Shown: positions 44,194-52,694, counted from the stretch's first letter. The stretch is DNA of 64,000 nt from Pseudozobellia thermophila (GCF_900141855.1 NZ_FQYU01000011.1:50785-114784); one strand, 5' to 3'. Numbers and translations are program-made. Notes: generated by a model from the sequence alone, not told the origin.

Positions 44194-44709
44194 TTATTGG
44201 AGAAAGGGAAATAAGGCGGCGCGATGTTCCCAGGCCATGGAAATAAAAAGGCCTAGGTAGACGATGGCCACGAGAAACTTGATAAAGGTTCCCGTTAAAA
44301 AACCGAGAAAGGACCCAAAAGCGGCCTTGGTGGCCGTTTTTTTGTCGGCCTTGTTCAAAAGTTCGCCCACCAAGGCGCCCACAAAGGGCCATATGATGAT
44401 GCCAAAGGGACCAAAAACGGGGAAGAACAGGGCCACCAATAGGCCTATGGTGGTGCCGATCATACCGGCCTTGGTGCCCCCGAACTTCTTGGTTCCCATG
44501 GCCGGTATGACATAATCGAGCCCAAAGACCACGAGGGCTATCAGGCCGGTGATTCCTAAAAACCACCCGTCTTTGGGTACGGCATCGGTGAGTTGCAGGA
44601 GCAGGAGTCCGACCCAACTTAAGGGTGGCCCGGGCAAGACGGGCAAAAAACTTCCCAAAATGCCGATGACCATAAAAAAGAAGCCTATAATCAACAATGC
44701 AATATCCAT
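44194..44709 (-). CDS. DUF456 membrane protein
   Basis: A 171-residue inner-membrane protein with about four to five hydrophobic segments and the Gly/Pro-rich PVLPGPPLSWVGLLLLQL motif near the start, plus AGMIGTTIGLLVALFFPVFGPFGIIIWPFVGALVGELL, both typical of DUF456. The function of the family is not known. It is first in a two-gene minus-strand operon with the serine hydrolase. Confidence 0.9.
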   Translation of the reverse strand: MDIALLIIGFFFMVIGILGSFLPVLPGPPLSWVGLLLLQLTDAVPKDGWFLGITGLIALVVFGLDYVIPAMGTKKFGGTKAGMIGTTIGLLVALFFPVFGPFGIIIWPFVGALVGELLNKADKKTATKAAFGSFLGFLTGTFIKFLVAIVYLGLFISMAWEHRAALFPFLQ

Positions 44710-44861
44710 GGTTCAAAATTTCTTGTTTGACTAAGATAAAGTGAATTTGTTACAATTGAAGGTCGATGGGCAATACTTTCGACGGATGCCAAAACCGCCT
44801 GGGGAGTCGAGATTCCAAGGTAGGGCCTCGGCGCACATCAAAAATTTTTTCAACTATAAAA

Positions 44862-44892
44862 TTAGTTTAAACTAAAAATTTAGTTATATTTG
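44862..44892 (+). promoter_or_regulatory. Operator/promoter of the first blaI-M56 operon
   Basis: TTAGTTTAAACTAA (44862-44875) is a perfect 14-nt palindrome. A further TTTAGT half-site follows so that ACTAAA-AA-TTTAGT forms a second, overlapping palindrome. The -7 box TATATTTG (44885-44892) lies right after, 26 bp before the blaI start codon. BlaI-type dimers bound here would block the promoter. Confidence 0.7.
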
Positions 44893-44917
44893 GGGTGTAG
44901 TAGAAAATTAGGATGAA

Positions 44918-45301
44918 ATGAAACAGTTGACAAAGGCCGAAGAAGAGGTAATGCAGATATTGTGGAAGTTGGAAAAATGCAATGTTGCGGCAATTATTGA
45001 AGAATTACCGGAACCAAAACCGGCCTATAATACGGTGTCGACCATTGTGCGGATCTTGGAAAACAAGGGCTTTGTCGACCACGAAAAGGCAGGCAAGGGG
45101 CATTTGTATTTTCCATTGGTAAAGAAATCGGATTACAGCAACCAGAGCATCAACAAATTGGTCGATGGCTATTTTCAGGGCTCTTTTAAGAGTATGGTAT
45201 CCTTCTTTATGAAGAAGAACGACATGAGCCTTTCGGAGTTGGAATCGATAATGAAGGAAATCAGGAAATCCGACGGCCAGGAAGGACCGGATAACAAATA
45301 G
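44918..45301 (+). CDS. BlaI/MecI/CopY-family transcriptional repressor
   Basis: A 127-residue winged-helix protein: LTKAEEEVMQILWKLEKCNVAAIIEEL at the start, KPAYNTVSTIVRILENKGFVDHEKAGKGHLYFPLVKKSDY as the recognition helix and wing. Family members dimerise on a palindromic operator and are inactivated by proteolysis when the partner M56 sensor protease is triggered. The M56 gene starts 20 bp downstream. The operator is probably the palindrome at 44862. Confidence 0.92.
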   Translation: MKQLTKAEEEVMQILWKLEKCNVAAIIEELPEPKPAYNTVSTIVRILENKGFVDHEKAGKGHLYFPLVKKSDYSNQSINKLVDGYFQGSFKSMVSFFMKKNDMSLSELESIMKEIRKSDGQEGPDNK

Positions 45302-45321
45302 AACAGGTAAAATTGGTAATA

Positions 45322-47466
45322 ATGGCACAGTACGTTTTAGAATGCATCGCCTTTCAATTGGTGTTTTTGGCCGTCTACGATTTCTTTTTGAAACGGGAGA
45401 CCTTTTTTCAATGGAACCGTTTTTACCTTATCGGTACCTACCTTTTGTCATTGGTGCTGCCCTGGATAAAAATAGAAACCTTTAAAACCACTGTGCCCGA
45501 AAAGTATTATGTCTATCCCGAATATTTGTGGGGGCTTAACGATGGGGTAGAGGTTTCTGCCCCCGAAGCTTCACCTTTTCCTCTCCCTCCGATGGTCTGG
45601 GTCTTTGTACTTGGGGCGCTCGCAAGCCTAATTGTTTTTGCCCGAAAAATGTGGCAGTTGTACCGCCTGCGCCAAACAGGGACCATATCCTATTTTACGG
45701 ACTTTACCCGGATTGTGATGGCCGATAGCCACATGGCCTTTTCCTTTTTCAAATCCATTTTCTTGGGGGACAAGGTACTCGAATCGGAGCACGGGAACAT
45801 CATCAAGCACGAGCTGGTGCACATCAGGCAAAGGCACACCTACGACCTGCTTTTCTTTGAGCTTATGCGCATAGTGGGCTGGTTCAACCCCTTGGTCTAC
45901 GTCTATCAAAGCCGGGTCTCTGAGCTTCACGAGTTTATTGCAGATGCGGAGGTGGCCCATAATAACAAAAGGGAACATTACGAGCTATTGCTGTCACAGG
46001 TCTTTCAGACCCAAGATATCTCCTTCATCAATCAATTTTTTAAATCATCATTAATCAAAAAACGAATAGTCATGTTACAAAAATCAAAATCAAGCGAAAT
46101 CTCGAAATTAAAGTATTTGGCCTTGGTGCCCTTGTTGTTGGGCATTCTGTTCTATACCTCTTGCGAACGGGATTTTCAAGATGGAACTTCTGAAAATACG
46201 ATAACGGTAAGCAATGTCGAAAGCCTTACGGCGGAAGAAGAGCAAGACCTGTATATCCGTCTAATGGAACACTCCAAGCAGGGAGGCGAATGGACCTTGG
46301 TTCTCAAAGACGATAACTCTACCATCACTTTTGCGAATCCCGCAAATGACAATTCCTTTATCTCCGGACCCAACGGGGTGCCCATCAAGGCTCGAATGCA
46401 AATTGAATCGAAAGTGCTGGAAAGTGATTTTGATATTTTTGAAAGCGGGTTAAAAAGTATTGCGCTTACCGGAGACAAGGTCGAGGTTCCCTTTAGGGTG
46501 GTCGAAGAGGTTCCGGTCTTTCCGGGCTGTGAAAATGCCGATGATCCACGGGACTGCTTTCAGCAGAGCGTGCAAAAGCACATCAGTAAGAACTTCCGGT
46601 ATCCGGAAGAAGCCCAAAAACAGGGGATTGAGGGAAAGGTGTCTGTTATATTTACCATAAGCGAAGACGGAAATATCACCAACATCAGAAAACGTGGGCC
46701 ACATAAACTTTTGGAAGACGAGGTAGAACGCATCATTTCACGCCTGCCCCGGATGGAGCCGGGAAAACAACGAGGTAAGGCTGTTAACGTACCGTTTTCC
46801 ATTCCCATCGTTTTTAAACTGCAGTCGAGCTCGTTAGGAACATTTGCAGGTGATACGCCCCAAGAGGAACGCATGTCGATGGACGAGGTGATGGCGGGCT
46901 TGAATATGGTCCCCTTTGCCGAGGTGGACCAGGCGCCCATCTTTCCCGGCTGTGAAAACGAGGCCGATACCAAGGCCTGTTTTCAGCAAAGCATGCAAAG
47001 ACATATCCGTGAGAATTTCAGCTATCCCCAAGATGCCCAGGAGAGGGGCGTACAGGGCAGGGTGGCCCTTGTATTTACCATTGCCGAGGATGGAAGCGTC
47101 CAAGGTATACGCTACCGGGGTCCCGACCCCTCCTTGGAAGAGGAGGCCCTCAGGATCATAAAAAAACTGCCTCAAATGCAGCCGGCCATTCACCAAGGGA
47201 AAGAGGTGGCCGTGGCCTATTCCATTCCCATTACCTTTAAGTTGCAGGGCGACGCATCGGGCAACGAAATACAAATTAGAAGTATCGAAGGCCCCGATCA
47301 AGAACCCTTAGTCTACATCGATGGTAAGGAGGTCTCTTATGGGGAGCTGAAGAAAACGGTTCCGGAAACGATCGAATCGGTCAATGTTCTTAAAGGGGAA
47401 GCGGCCCGTAAAAAATATGGGGAGAAAGGAAGCCATGGCGTTGTGGAAGTGACCCTTAAAAAATGA
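45322..47466 (+). CDS. M56 (BlaR1-like) metalloprotease with two TonB C-terminal domains
   Basis: I take the ATG at 45322 (714 residues); an in-frame TTG precedes it. About four membrane segments enclose the cytoplasmic zinc-protease motif HELVH at residues 163-167. A transmembrane segment near 270 leads to a periplasmic part holding two TonB-C domains (about 398-500 and 536-641), each opening with a V/APxFPGCEN motif and C-x8-C-F-Q-Q-S, ending with PIxFKLQ. The last 55 residues (VYIDGKEV...ESVNVLKGEAARKKYGEKGSHGVVEVTLKK, split here) resemble the end of a SusC plug. It likely senses an envelope signal and cleaves the BlaI repressor. Confidence 0.88.
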   Translation: MAQYVLECIAFQLVFLAVYDFFLKRETFFQWNRFYLIGTYLLSLVLPWIKIETFKTTVPEKYYVYPEYLWGLNDGVEVSAPEASPFPLPPMVWVFVLGALASLIVFARKMWQLYRLRQTGTISYFTDFTRIVMADSHMAFSFFKSIFLGDKVLESEHGNIIKHELVHIRQRHTYDLLFFELMRIVGWFNPLVYVYQSRVSELHEFIADAEVAHNNKREHYELLLSQVFQTQDISFINQFFKSSLIKKRIVMLQKSKSSEISKLKYLALVPLLLGILFYTSCERDFQDGTSENTITVSNVESLTAEEEQDLYIRLMEHSKQGGEWTLVLKDDNSTITFANPANDNSFISGPNGVPIKARMQIESKVLESDFDIFESGLKSIALTGDKVEVPFRVVEEVPVFPGCENADDPRDCFQQSVQKHISKNFRYPEEAQKQGIEGKVSVIFTISEDGNITNIRKRGPHKLLEDEVERIISRLPRMEPGKQRGKAVNVPFSIPIVFKLQSSSLGTFAGDTPQEERMSMDEVMAGLNMVPFAEVDQAPIFPGCENEADTKACFQQSMQRHIRENFSYPQDAQERGVQGRVALVFTIAEDGSVQGIRYRGPDPSLEEEALRIIKKLPQMQPAIHQGKEVAVAYSIPITFKLQGDASGNEIQIRSIEGPDQEPLVYIDGKEVSYGELKKTVPETIESVNVLKGEAARKKYGEKGSHGVVEVTLKK

Positions 47467-48605
47467 TATTGAGAAAACTGATTCTTATCGGCCTGTTGAT
47501 TGCGGCAAAGGCCGAGGCCCAGTCTCCGGTTTTTGCCGTAGCCGATAGCCTCTATGCCATAGGCGATTACACCAAGGCCATAAATGCTTATGCCCGTTCC
47601 GATAGTGAGCGGGCCCACCTTCAAATGGCCCGATCCTATACCGCATTGGGCCGGTTGGACAAGGCCATGAAGGAGTATAGGTATGTTTTGCGTACCGACT
47701 CCACGGCCCAGATTGCCGGTTTTGAACTGGGCAAGCTGCTCTTGAAGACCAAGGCCTATGACGAGGGGCTACAATTGTTTTCGAAGTTGATAGCCATAAA
47801 TGCCACCAATCCCGAGTATCACTATTACCTGGCCGAAACCTATGCCGGGCTCGACCAACCCGCAAGCAGTCTCAATTCGTACAAAAGGGCGATAGAAAAC
47901 GATAGCCTTCATTTAAGAAGCCTGTTTCAATTGGGAAAATACTTTGTGGCCAAACGGGAAAAGGAGACGGCGCTGTCGTATATAGACCAAGGGCTTTCGG
48001 TATACCCCGATGATGTGTCGCTCATCAATTTGAAGGCCTTGGCGTACTTCAACAATGACGAATACCCAAAGGCCCTGCCCTTGTTCGAGCGTTTGGTCGA
48101 ACTAGGGGAGGCCAAAGAGTACATACTTTCCAAGTTGGCTTACTGCTATTTTAAAAATTGGGAATTCCAAAAGGCGAAATCCGTTTACCGACAAGTCCTT
48201 TTGCTAAACGACAAGAATGCCGATGCGTATTACAATTTGGGTCTGGTTTATCTAAAGGAACAACAGACCGATAGTGCCCACATCCACATACGCCGATCCA
48301 TTGAGGTGCAGACACCGGTTCTGGCCGGGGAGTATGAGGCCTTGGCCCGTATTGAACGTGTAAGGGACAACCCTAAAAAAGCCTTGGAATATTATCAAAT
48401 GGCACACAAGGAGGCACCCGAGGTTTCCCTCCTGTTCTACAATGTATGTACCCTATCGGATCAAGTTGATGATGACCCCAAAAAGGTATTGCCCCTATAT
48501 GAGGAATATCTCGGGCGCTATGGGCATGAAAAGGGCTATGCCGTGCAAATGGCCAAGAAGCGAATCGCGCAGTTAAGGGAAGAGATTCATTTTTCGGCGG
48601 ATTGA
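47463..48605 (+). CDS. Secreted tetratricopeptide-repeat protein
   Basis: A 380-residue protein with a signal peptide (ending KAEAQ). It contains about eight TPR-like units, for example HLQMARSYTALGRLDKAMKEYRYVL, FELGKLLLKTKAYDEGLQLFSKL and YYNLGLVYLKEQQTDSAHIHIRRSI. Such arrays make a protein-binding superhelix, here in the periplasm. It overlaps the M56 gene by 4 bp (ATGA), so the two are translated together and may form a sensor complex. Confidence 0.88.
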   Translation: MILRKLILIGLLIAAKAEAQSPVFAVADSLYAIGDYTKAINAYARSDSERAHLQMARSYTALGRLDKAMKEYRYVLRTDSTAQIAGFELGKLLLKTKAYDEGLQLFSKLIAINATNPEYHYYLAETYAGLDQPASSLNSYKRAIENDSLHLRSLFQLGKYFVAKREKETALSYIDQGLSVYPDDVSLINLKALAYFNNDEYPKALPLFERLVELGEAKEYILSKLAYCYFKNWEFQKAKSVYRQVLLLNDKNADAYYNLGLVYLKEQQTDSAHIHIRRSIEVQTPVLAGEYEALARIERVRDNPKKALEYYQMAHKEAPEVSLLFYNVCTLSDQVDDDPKKVLPLYEEYLGRYGHEKGYAVQMAKKRIAQLREEIHFSAD

Positions 48606-48738
48606 TTTCCTACAAAATCCGTCAAATTTCCGCAACGTAACTTTCTTAAATAGGAGATTAGGATTTTATTGTGTTATTTTTGAGGTAGAACTGGGCAAAA
48701 GAGGCGCGAAGATGTACAGTCTCTTAGAAATCTAGGCA

Positions 48739-49215
48739 ATGCGAAACCTCATAACATTCTTACTTCTTTGTTTTTTGACAGGCTGCAACTGGAGCGCCTC
48801 GCGTGAAAAGAAAACCCGTGAACTGGTCAATGAAGAGATTTTGGGTATCGATTGGGACGATGTGGATAAATACCCCCTCTTTGAGGTCTGCGACGAAACC
48901 GTCGACAAAGACGAGCAAAAGGCTTGTTTTACCAAAACCCTGCTCGACTACCTTTCGCACAGCCTACAAAGATCGGAGCTCGTATTGGAGGAAGAGGTGG
49001 CAGATACCCTTTATGTCGACTTTTTGATGGATGACCTCGGTGCGATTACCTTGACGGAAATTCACGGTGCGGAAGGAACCCGCAATTTTGAAGCGGTGTT
49101 CAAAAACCATATCCAATCCGGACTCGACAGCTTGCCAACGATCAAGCCGGCCCTAAAAAGGGGCATTCCCGTAAAGGTCAAGTTTCGTGTGCCCATTGTC
49201 TTGAGTCCGCAATAG
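48739..49215 (+). CDS. Lipoprotein with a divergent TonB-C-like domain
   Basis: A 158-residue lipoprotein (lipobox FLTGC, Cys16). The mature part, PLFEVCDE...KACFTKTLLDYLSHSL..., then DDLGAITLTEIHGAEGT and a closing IPVKVKFRVPIVL, follows the same plan as the two TonB-C domains in the M56 protein 1.5 kb upstream, including a paired cysteine (C-x11-C here, C-x8-C there). The canonical YP motif is missing. It is not close to any family I can name. It may be a spare partner of the M56 sensor system, 133 bp downstream of the TPR gene. Confidence 0.7.
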   Translation: MRNLITFLLLCFLTGCNWSASREKKTRELVNEEILGIDWDDVDKYPLFEVCDETVDKDEQKACFTKTLLDYLSHSLQRSELVLEEEVADTLYVDFLMDDLGAITLTEIHGAEGTRNFEAVFKNHIQSGLDSLPTIKPALKRGIPVKVKFRVPIVLSPQ

Positions 49216-49302
49216 GGTTACGGGTTAATAGTTACGAGTTATTAGTTACTAGTTAATAGTTATTAGTTGTAAGTTATTAGTTATAAGTTGATAGTTATTG
49301 GG
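49215..49302. repeat. Degenerate short-repeat array (AGTTATT-like units) between the lipoprotein gene and ruvC
   Basis: About 88 bp made of loosely repeated 6-8-nt units such as AGTTATTAGTTA, AGTTACT and AGTTGATAGTTATT, starting directly at the stop codon of the lipoprotein gene. No unit is constant enough for a CRISPR or VNTR call. A separate CCCGAAAGGTTTCGGG palindrome lies at 49354-49369. Confidence 0.7.
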
Positions 49303-49389
49303 TAGTTGGGGTAGGGTGCACCCATGGCGAAGAACAAACAATACATGTATCACCCCGAAAGGTTTCGGGAAAAGCAATCATAAAAATAC

Positions 49390-49941
49390 TTGAAAACTGA
49401 AAAAATTATATTAGGAATCGATCCCGGTACGACCATTATGGGTTTCGGACTCATAAAGGTAGTGGGCAAGAAGATGGAGTTCATCCAAATGAACGAGCTT
49501 TTGCTGCAAAAGTACAACGATCCCTATGTCAAACTGAAACTGATCTTTGAGCGTACGATCGAGTTGATCGATACCTATCACCCCGATGAGATCGCCATAG
49601 AAGCGCCTTTCTTCGGCAAAAACGTTCAGTCGATGCTCAAACTGGGCAGGGCACAGGGCGTGGCCATGGCCGCGGGCCTGTCAAGACAGATTCCCATTAC
49701 GGAGTATCTTCCCAAAAAGATAAAGATGGCGATTACCGGCAACGGTAATGCCAGTAAGGAGCAAGTGGCCAAGATGCTCCAAAGCCTATTGGGATTAAAA
49801 ACCTTGCCCAAAAACCTGGACAGCACCGATGGCCTTGCAGCGGCCGTTTGCCACTTTTACAACCAGGGCCGGGTCGATGTCGGTAAAAATTATTCGGGCT
49901 GGGAGGCGTTTGTAAAGCAGAATCCTAAAAAGGTCAATTAG
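49390..49941 (+). CDS. ruvC: Holliday junction endonuclease RuvC
   Basis: A 183-residue RuvC. The first catalytic Asp is in ILGIDPGTT (residue 10 or so), the Glu is in IEAPFFGKNVQSMLKLGRAQGVAM, and the last acidic pair is in LDSTDGLAAAVCHFYN. It resolves Holliday junctions with RuvAB. The start is a TTG with no usable ATG nearby upstream, though the DPGTT motif is the normal distance from it. The gene is framed by two short-repeat arrays, one on each side. Confidence 0.93.
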   Translation: MKTEKIILGIDPGTTIMGFGLIKVVGKKMEFIQMNELLLQKYNDPYVKLKLIFERTIELIDTYHPDEIAIEAPFFGKNVQSMLKLGRAQGVAMAAGLSRQIPITEYLPKKIKMAITGNGNASKEQVAKMLQSLLGLKTLPKNLDSTDGLAAAVCHFYNQGRVDVGKNYSGWEAFVKQNPKKVN

Positions 49942-49989
49942 CAATGAGCAATTAGCAATGAACAATGAACAATAAACAATGAACAATGA
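49940..49989. repeat. CAATGAA-type repeat array, left arm of an inverted repeat
   Basis: Starting at the ruvC stop, CAAT-containing units of 7-8 nt (CAATTAG, CAATGAG, CAATGAA, CAATAAA) recur about eight times up to the start codon of the next gene; the last unit contains that ATG. Positions 49949-49973 match the reverse complement of 50369-50393 at 23 of 25 bases. Confidence 0.8.
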
Positions 49990-50348
49990 CTCAAAAAAGC
50001 AATCCTTTAGCGGAAAAGTCATATTCCTTGGCATTGGAGATTGTGAAGGTTTCAAGGTTTCTCTCCGAGCGGAAAAAGGAATATATACTTTCTAAACAGC
50101 TTCTTCGTTCAGGAACTTCGATTGGCGCCAATATCGCTGAAGCAAATGGAGCTATCTCCAGTGCAGATTTTTCAGCTAAGGTGTCGATTGCCTATAAGGA
50201 AAGCCTAGAAACTAAATATTGGCTGAGATTGTTGATGGATTCAGGCTATTTGTCCGATAGTAAGGCGGGGTGTTTGATTGAAAAGGCGGATGAGTTATCG
50301 CGCATTATGTTCTCTGTTTTAAAATCTACAAGAATGAAAAAGCTTTGA
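49986..50348 (+). CDS. Four-helix-bundle protein (S23 / 23S-rRNA intervening-sequence protein family)
   Basis: A 120-residue helical protein with the family motifs LALEIVKVSRFL, QLLRSGTSIGANIAEANGA and YKESLETKYWLRLLMDSGYL. Members form pentamers with the fold of Avd, the accessory protein of diversity-generating retroelements, but their own role is not settled. Here the gene is a self-contained insert between ruvC and hemW, framed by an inverted repeat (49949-49973 and 50369-50393). That layout suggests a mobile or formerly mobile cassette; there is no reverse transcriptase or variable repeat nearby. Confidence 0.9.
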   Translation: MTQKSNPLAEKSYSLALEIVKVSRFLSERKKEYILSKQLLRSGTSIGANIAEANGAISSADFSAKVSIAYKESLETKYWLRLLMDSGYLSDSKAGCLIEKADELSRIMFSVLKSTRMKKL

Positions 50349-50368
50349 CTGATATCAGGGTCTTCCCA

Positions 50369-50393
50369 ATTGTACATTGTTAATTGCTAATTG
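50369..50393. repeat. Right arm of the inverted repeat flanking the four-helix-bundle gene
   Basis: ATTGTACATTGTTAATTGCT and the next five bases are the reverse complement, with two mismatches, of 49949-49973. It ends 11 bp before the hemW start codon and 21 bp after the four-helix gene. Confidence 0.8.
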
Positions 50394-50404
50394 TAAATTG
50401 AACC

Positions 50405-51538
50405 ATGAGCGGCATCTACATCCATATCCCCTTTTGCAAACAGGCCTGCCATTATTGCGACTTCCATTTCTCGACTTCAATGGGGAAGAAAGAAGCCATG
50501 GTTGCGGCTTTGCGGAAAGAACTGCTCTTGCGTAAGGATGAGTTTAAGGGCGAGGTGGTCGAGACCATTTATTTGGGCGGGGGTACGCCCAGCGTTCTGG
50601 AGCTGCACGAGATACGGTCGATAATCGATGCGGTTTACGCCGATTATAAGGTTGCGGAGGCGCCCGAGATTACCTTGGAGGCCAACCCCGACGATTTGTC
50701 CACCGAGAAGATAAAGGCCCTTTCCAAGAGTCCTGTCAACCGCTTGAGTATTGGAATACAGTCCTTCTTTGAAGAGGATTTAAAACTGATGAACCGGGCG
50801 CATAATGCCAGTGAAGCGGAGAATTGCATTAGGGAAGCGACCGCCTATTTCGATAATATTTCCATCGATTTGATCTACGGCGTTCCGGATATGACCAATG
50901 AGCGCTGGAAGCATAATATAGACAAAGCCCTTTCCTTTGGTGTTCCGCATATTTCGAGCTACGCCCTAACGGTAGAGCCCCGTACCGCCCTGGCCAATTT
51001 TATTGAAAGGGGAATCGTAAAGAATGTGGACGACGAGGCGGCACAGGCCCATTTTCATCTGTTGGTCGACACCTTGCAAGCCGCCGGTTTTGAACATTAT
51101 GAGCTGTCGAATTTTGGGAAACCCGGATACTTTTCAAAAAACAATACGGCCTATTGGCAGCAAAAAAAGTACCTGGGTATCGGTCCGTCGGCGCATTCCT
51201 TTGACGGTGTTCGCAGGGCTTGGAACATCAGCAACAACCCAAAATACATCAAGGCCATTGGCTCGGGGGAGCTTCCCATGGAAACGGAGACCCTTTCGGT
51301 AACGGACCGCTACAACGAGTACGTAATGACAGGGCTGCGGACCATTTGGGGCGTATCGATGGAGAGAATAGCTTCGGATTTCGGGGAAAGGTATAGAAAT
51401 TACGCCCTTCGCCAAGCGGAAAAGCATGTTGGGGAAAATTTGCTTTATTTTAAGGGGGATGTTCTCTTGACCACCAAAAAGGGAAAATTTTTGGCCGATG
51501 GCATAGCAGCCGATTTATTTATGGTTAATTTATCGTAG
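50405..51538 (+). CDS. hemW: Radical SAM heme chaperone HemW
   Basis: A 377-residue radical SAM protein. The 4Fe-4S motif is C-x3-C-x2-C in PFCKQACHYCDFHF, followed by IYLGGGTPSVLE and the SAM-binding RLSIGIQSFFEEDLKLMNRAHNASEA. The C-terminal HemW domain has NEYVMTGLRTIWGVSMERI and the wing-like end. HemW inserts heme into membrane respiratory enzymes and was earlier misnamed an oxygen-independent coproporphyrinogen III oxidase; the lack of the extra Cys of HemN (C-x3-C-x2-C only) fits HemW. Confidence 0.93.
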   Translation: MSGIYIHIPFCKQACHYCDFHFSTSMGKKEAMVAALRKELLLRKDEFKGEVVETIYLGGGTPSVLELHEIRSIIDAVYADYKVAEAPEITLEANPDDLSTEKIKALSKSPVNRLSIGIQSFFEEDLKLMNRAHNASEAENCIREATAYFDNISIDLIYGVPDMTNERWKHNIDKALSFGVPHISSYALTVEPRTALANFIERGIVKNVDDEAAQAHFHLLVDTLQAAGFEHYELSNFGKPGYFSKNNTAYWQQKKYLGIGPSAHSFDGVRRAWNISNNPKYIKAIGSGELPMETETLSVTDRYNEYVMTGLRTIWGVSMERIASDFGERYRNYALRQAEKHVGENLLYFKGDVLLTTKKGKFLADGIAADLFMVNLS

Positions 51539-51566
51539 TCTTAATTCTAAAACCAGGACGAAAATT

Positions 51567-52316
51567 ATGAAAGCATCCATAGAACTCGACAAAAAAAAAT
51601 ATACGATAGACTTGGCGAAGCCCCTTGATATTTCGATTCCTTTAAGGGGCAATGCCCAAAACGTGAACGCCTGGTACCTAGGCCATCCAAAAATCGAACC
51701 CCATAGGGACGGCGATTTTGTGGGCAGGGTTGCCGAGGGCGGCTCCACCAATTTCAACGATATTTGGTTCAATCCGCATGCGCACGGTACCCATACCGAG
51801 TGTGTCGGGCATATTACCGAAGAGTTTCATTCGGTCAACCAGAACCTGGACAGGTACTTTTTTCGGGCCGAACTGGTAACGGTGGTTCCCGAACTTCGGG
51901 AAGATGATTGGGTGGTTTCAAGGCATGTTTTGGACCACGCCATGCAAAGCGCGGCCATTGAGGCCCTTATTATCCGAACCGCACCCAATGGGCGCGATAA
52001 GTTGTCAAAGCACTATTCGCATACCAATCCGCCTTATGTATTGCCGGAAGCCGTGGAGCTCTTGCTGGAAAAGGGAGTGCGCCATTTACTGGTAGACCTT
52101 CCATCGATAGATAAGGAAAAGGACGGTGGGGCATTGAGCGCCCATAAGACCTTTTGGGACTTTAACGGACAGTTGCGTAAAAATGCAACGATAACGGAGT
52201 TTGTTTACGTGCCTGACGGGATCGAGGACGGATTCTATTTTCTGAACCTTCAGGTCGCCGCCTTCGAAAACGACGCCAGTCCCAGTCGCCCCGTACTTTA
52301 CAAAATAGAGCCATAA
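51567..52316 (+). CDS. Cyclase-family metal-dependent hydrolase, kynurenine-formamidase-like
   Basis: A 249-residue protein of the cyclase family. The metal motif reads HAHGTHTECVGHI where the family consensus is HxGTHxDxPxH, so the acidic ligand is Glu and the Pro is changed. LIIRTAPNG and LLVDLPSIDKEKDGG are core strands, followed by AHKTFW. KynB-type members hydrolyse N-formylkynurenine in tryptophan breakdown; with the altered motif another amide or lactone substrate is possible. It lies 28 bp after hemW. Confidence 0.85.
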   Translation: MKASIELDKKKYTIDLAKPLDISIPLRGNAQNVNAWYLGHPKIEPHRDGDFVGRVAEGGSTNFNDIWFNPHAHGTHTECVGHITEEFHSVNQNLDRYFFRAELVTVVPELREDDWVVSRHVLDHAMQSAAIEALIIRTAPNGRDKLSKHYSHTNPPYVLPEAVELLLEKGVRHLLVDLPSIDKEKDGGALSAHKTFWDFNGQLRKNATITEFVYVPDGIEDGFYFLNLQVAAFENDASPSRPVLYKIEP

Positions 52317-52336
52317 AAGGGTAACCTGATAATTTA

Positions 52337-52693
52337 ATGGGTATGAAGAACAGTTTAAAGTTGGAAGAGTTGGCCATGTTCGGCCTGGGCATTTACCTTT
52401 TTGCCATGCTGCCGTACGCATGGTGGTGGTTTTTGGCACTTTTGTTGGCTCCGGACATAGGAATGGTCGGTTATCTTTTTGGAAATAGGATAGGGGCCTT
52501 GGTCTATAATCTCTTTCACCATAAGGCCATAGCCATTGCAATTTATGTTTTGGCAAGTTATTTTTCGCGACCGGAATGGCAGTTGGTCGGGATTATCTTA
52601 TTTTCGCATTCGGCCATGGACCGTATGTTCGGTTATGGGCTAAAGTATGACAAAGGCTTTAAGTTTACCCATTTGGGTGAAATAGGAAAATAA
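52337..52693 (+). CDS. DUF4260 membrane protein
   Basis: A 118-residue protein with three or four hydrophobic segments. LEELAMFGLGIYLF at the start, PDIGMVGYLFGNRIGALVYNLFHHKAIAIA in the middle and HSAMDRMFGYGLKY near the end are the marks of DUF4260. The function is unknown. It starts 20 bp after the cyclase gene and ends just before the DUF4230 gene. Confidence 0.9.
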   Translation: MGMKNSLKLEELAMFGLGIYLFAMLPYAWWWFLALLLAPDIGMVGYLFGNRIGALVYNLFHHKAIAIAIYVLASYFSRPEWQLVGIILFSHSAMDRMFGYGLKYDKGFKFTHLGEIGK

Positions 52694-52694
52694 A

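Noticed and set aside
44183..44716. N-terminal extension of the serine hydrolase frame
   Set aside because: It overlaps the DUF456 gene in another frame, is Arg/His-rich, and a good signal peptide begins at the ATG at 44182.
49215..49989. CRISPR-like reading of the short-repeat arrays around ruvC
   Set aside because: Units are only 6-8 nt and variable, there are no spacers of constant length and no cas genes.
49986..50348. Diversity-generating retroelement
   Set aside because: Only an Avd-like fold protein is present; there is no reverse transcriptase and no template/variable repeat pair nearby.
50405..51538. Oxygen-independent coproporphyrinogen III oxidase (HemN)
   Set aside because: The cysteine motif is C-x3-C-x2-C without the extra Cys of HemN, and the C-terminal part is that of HemW.
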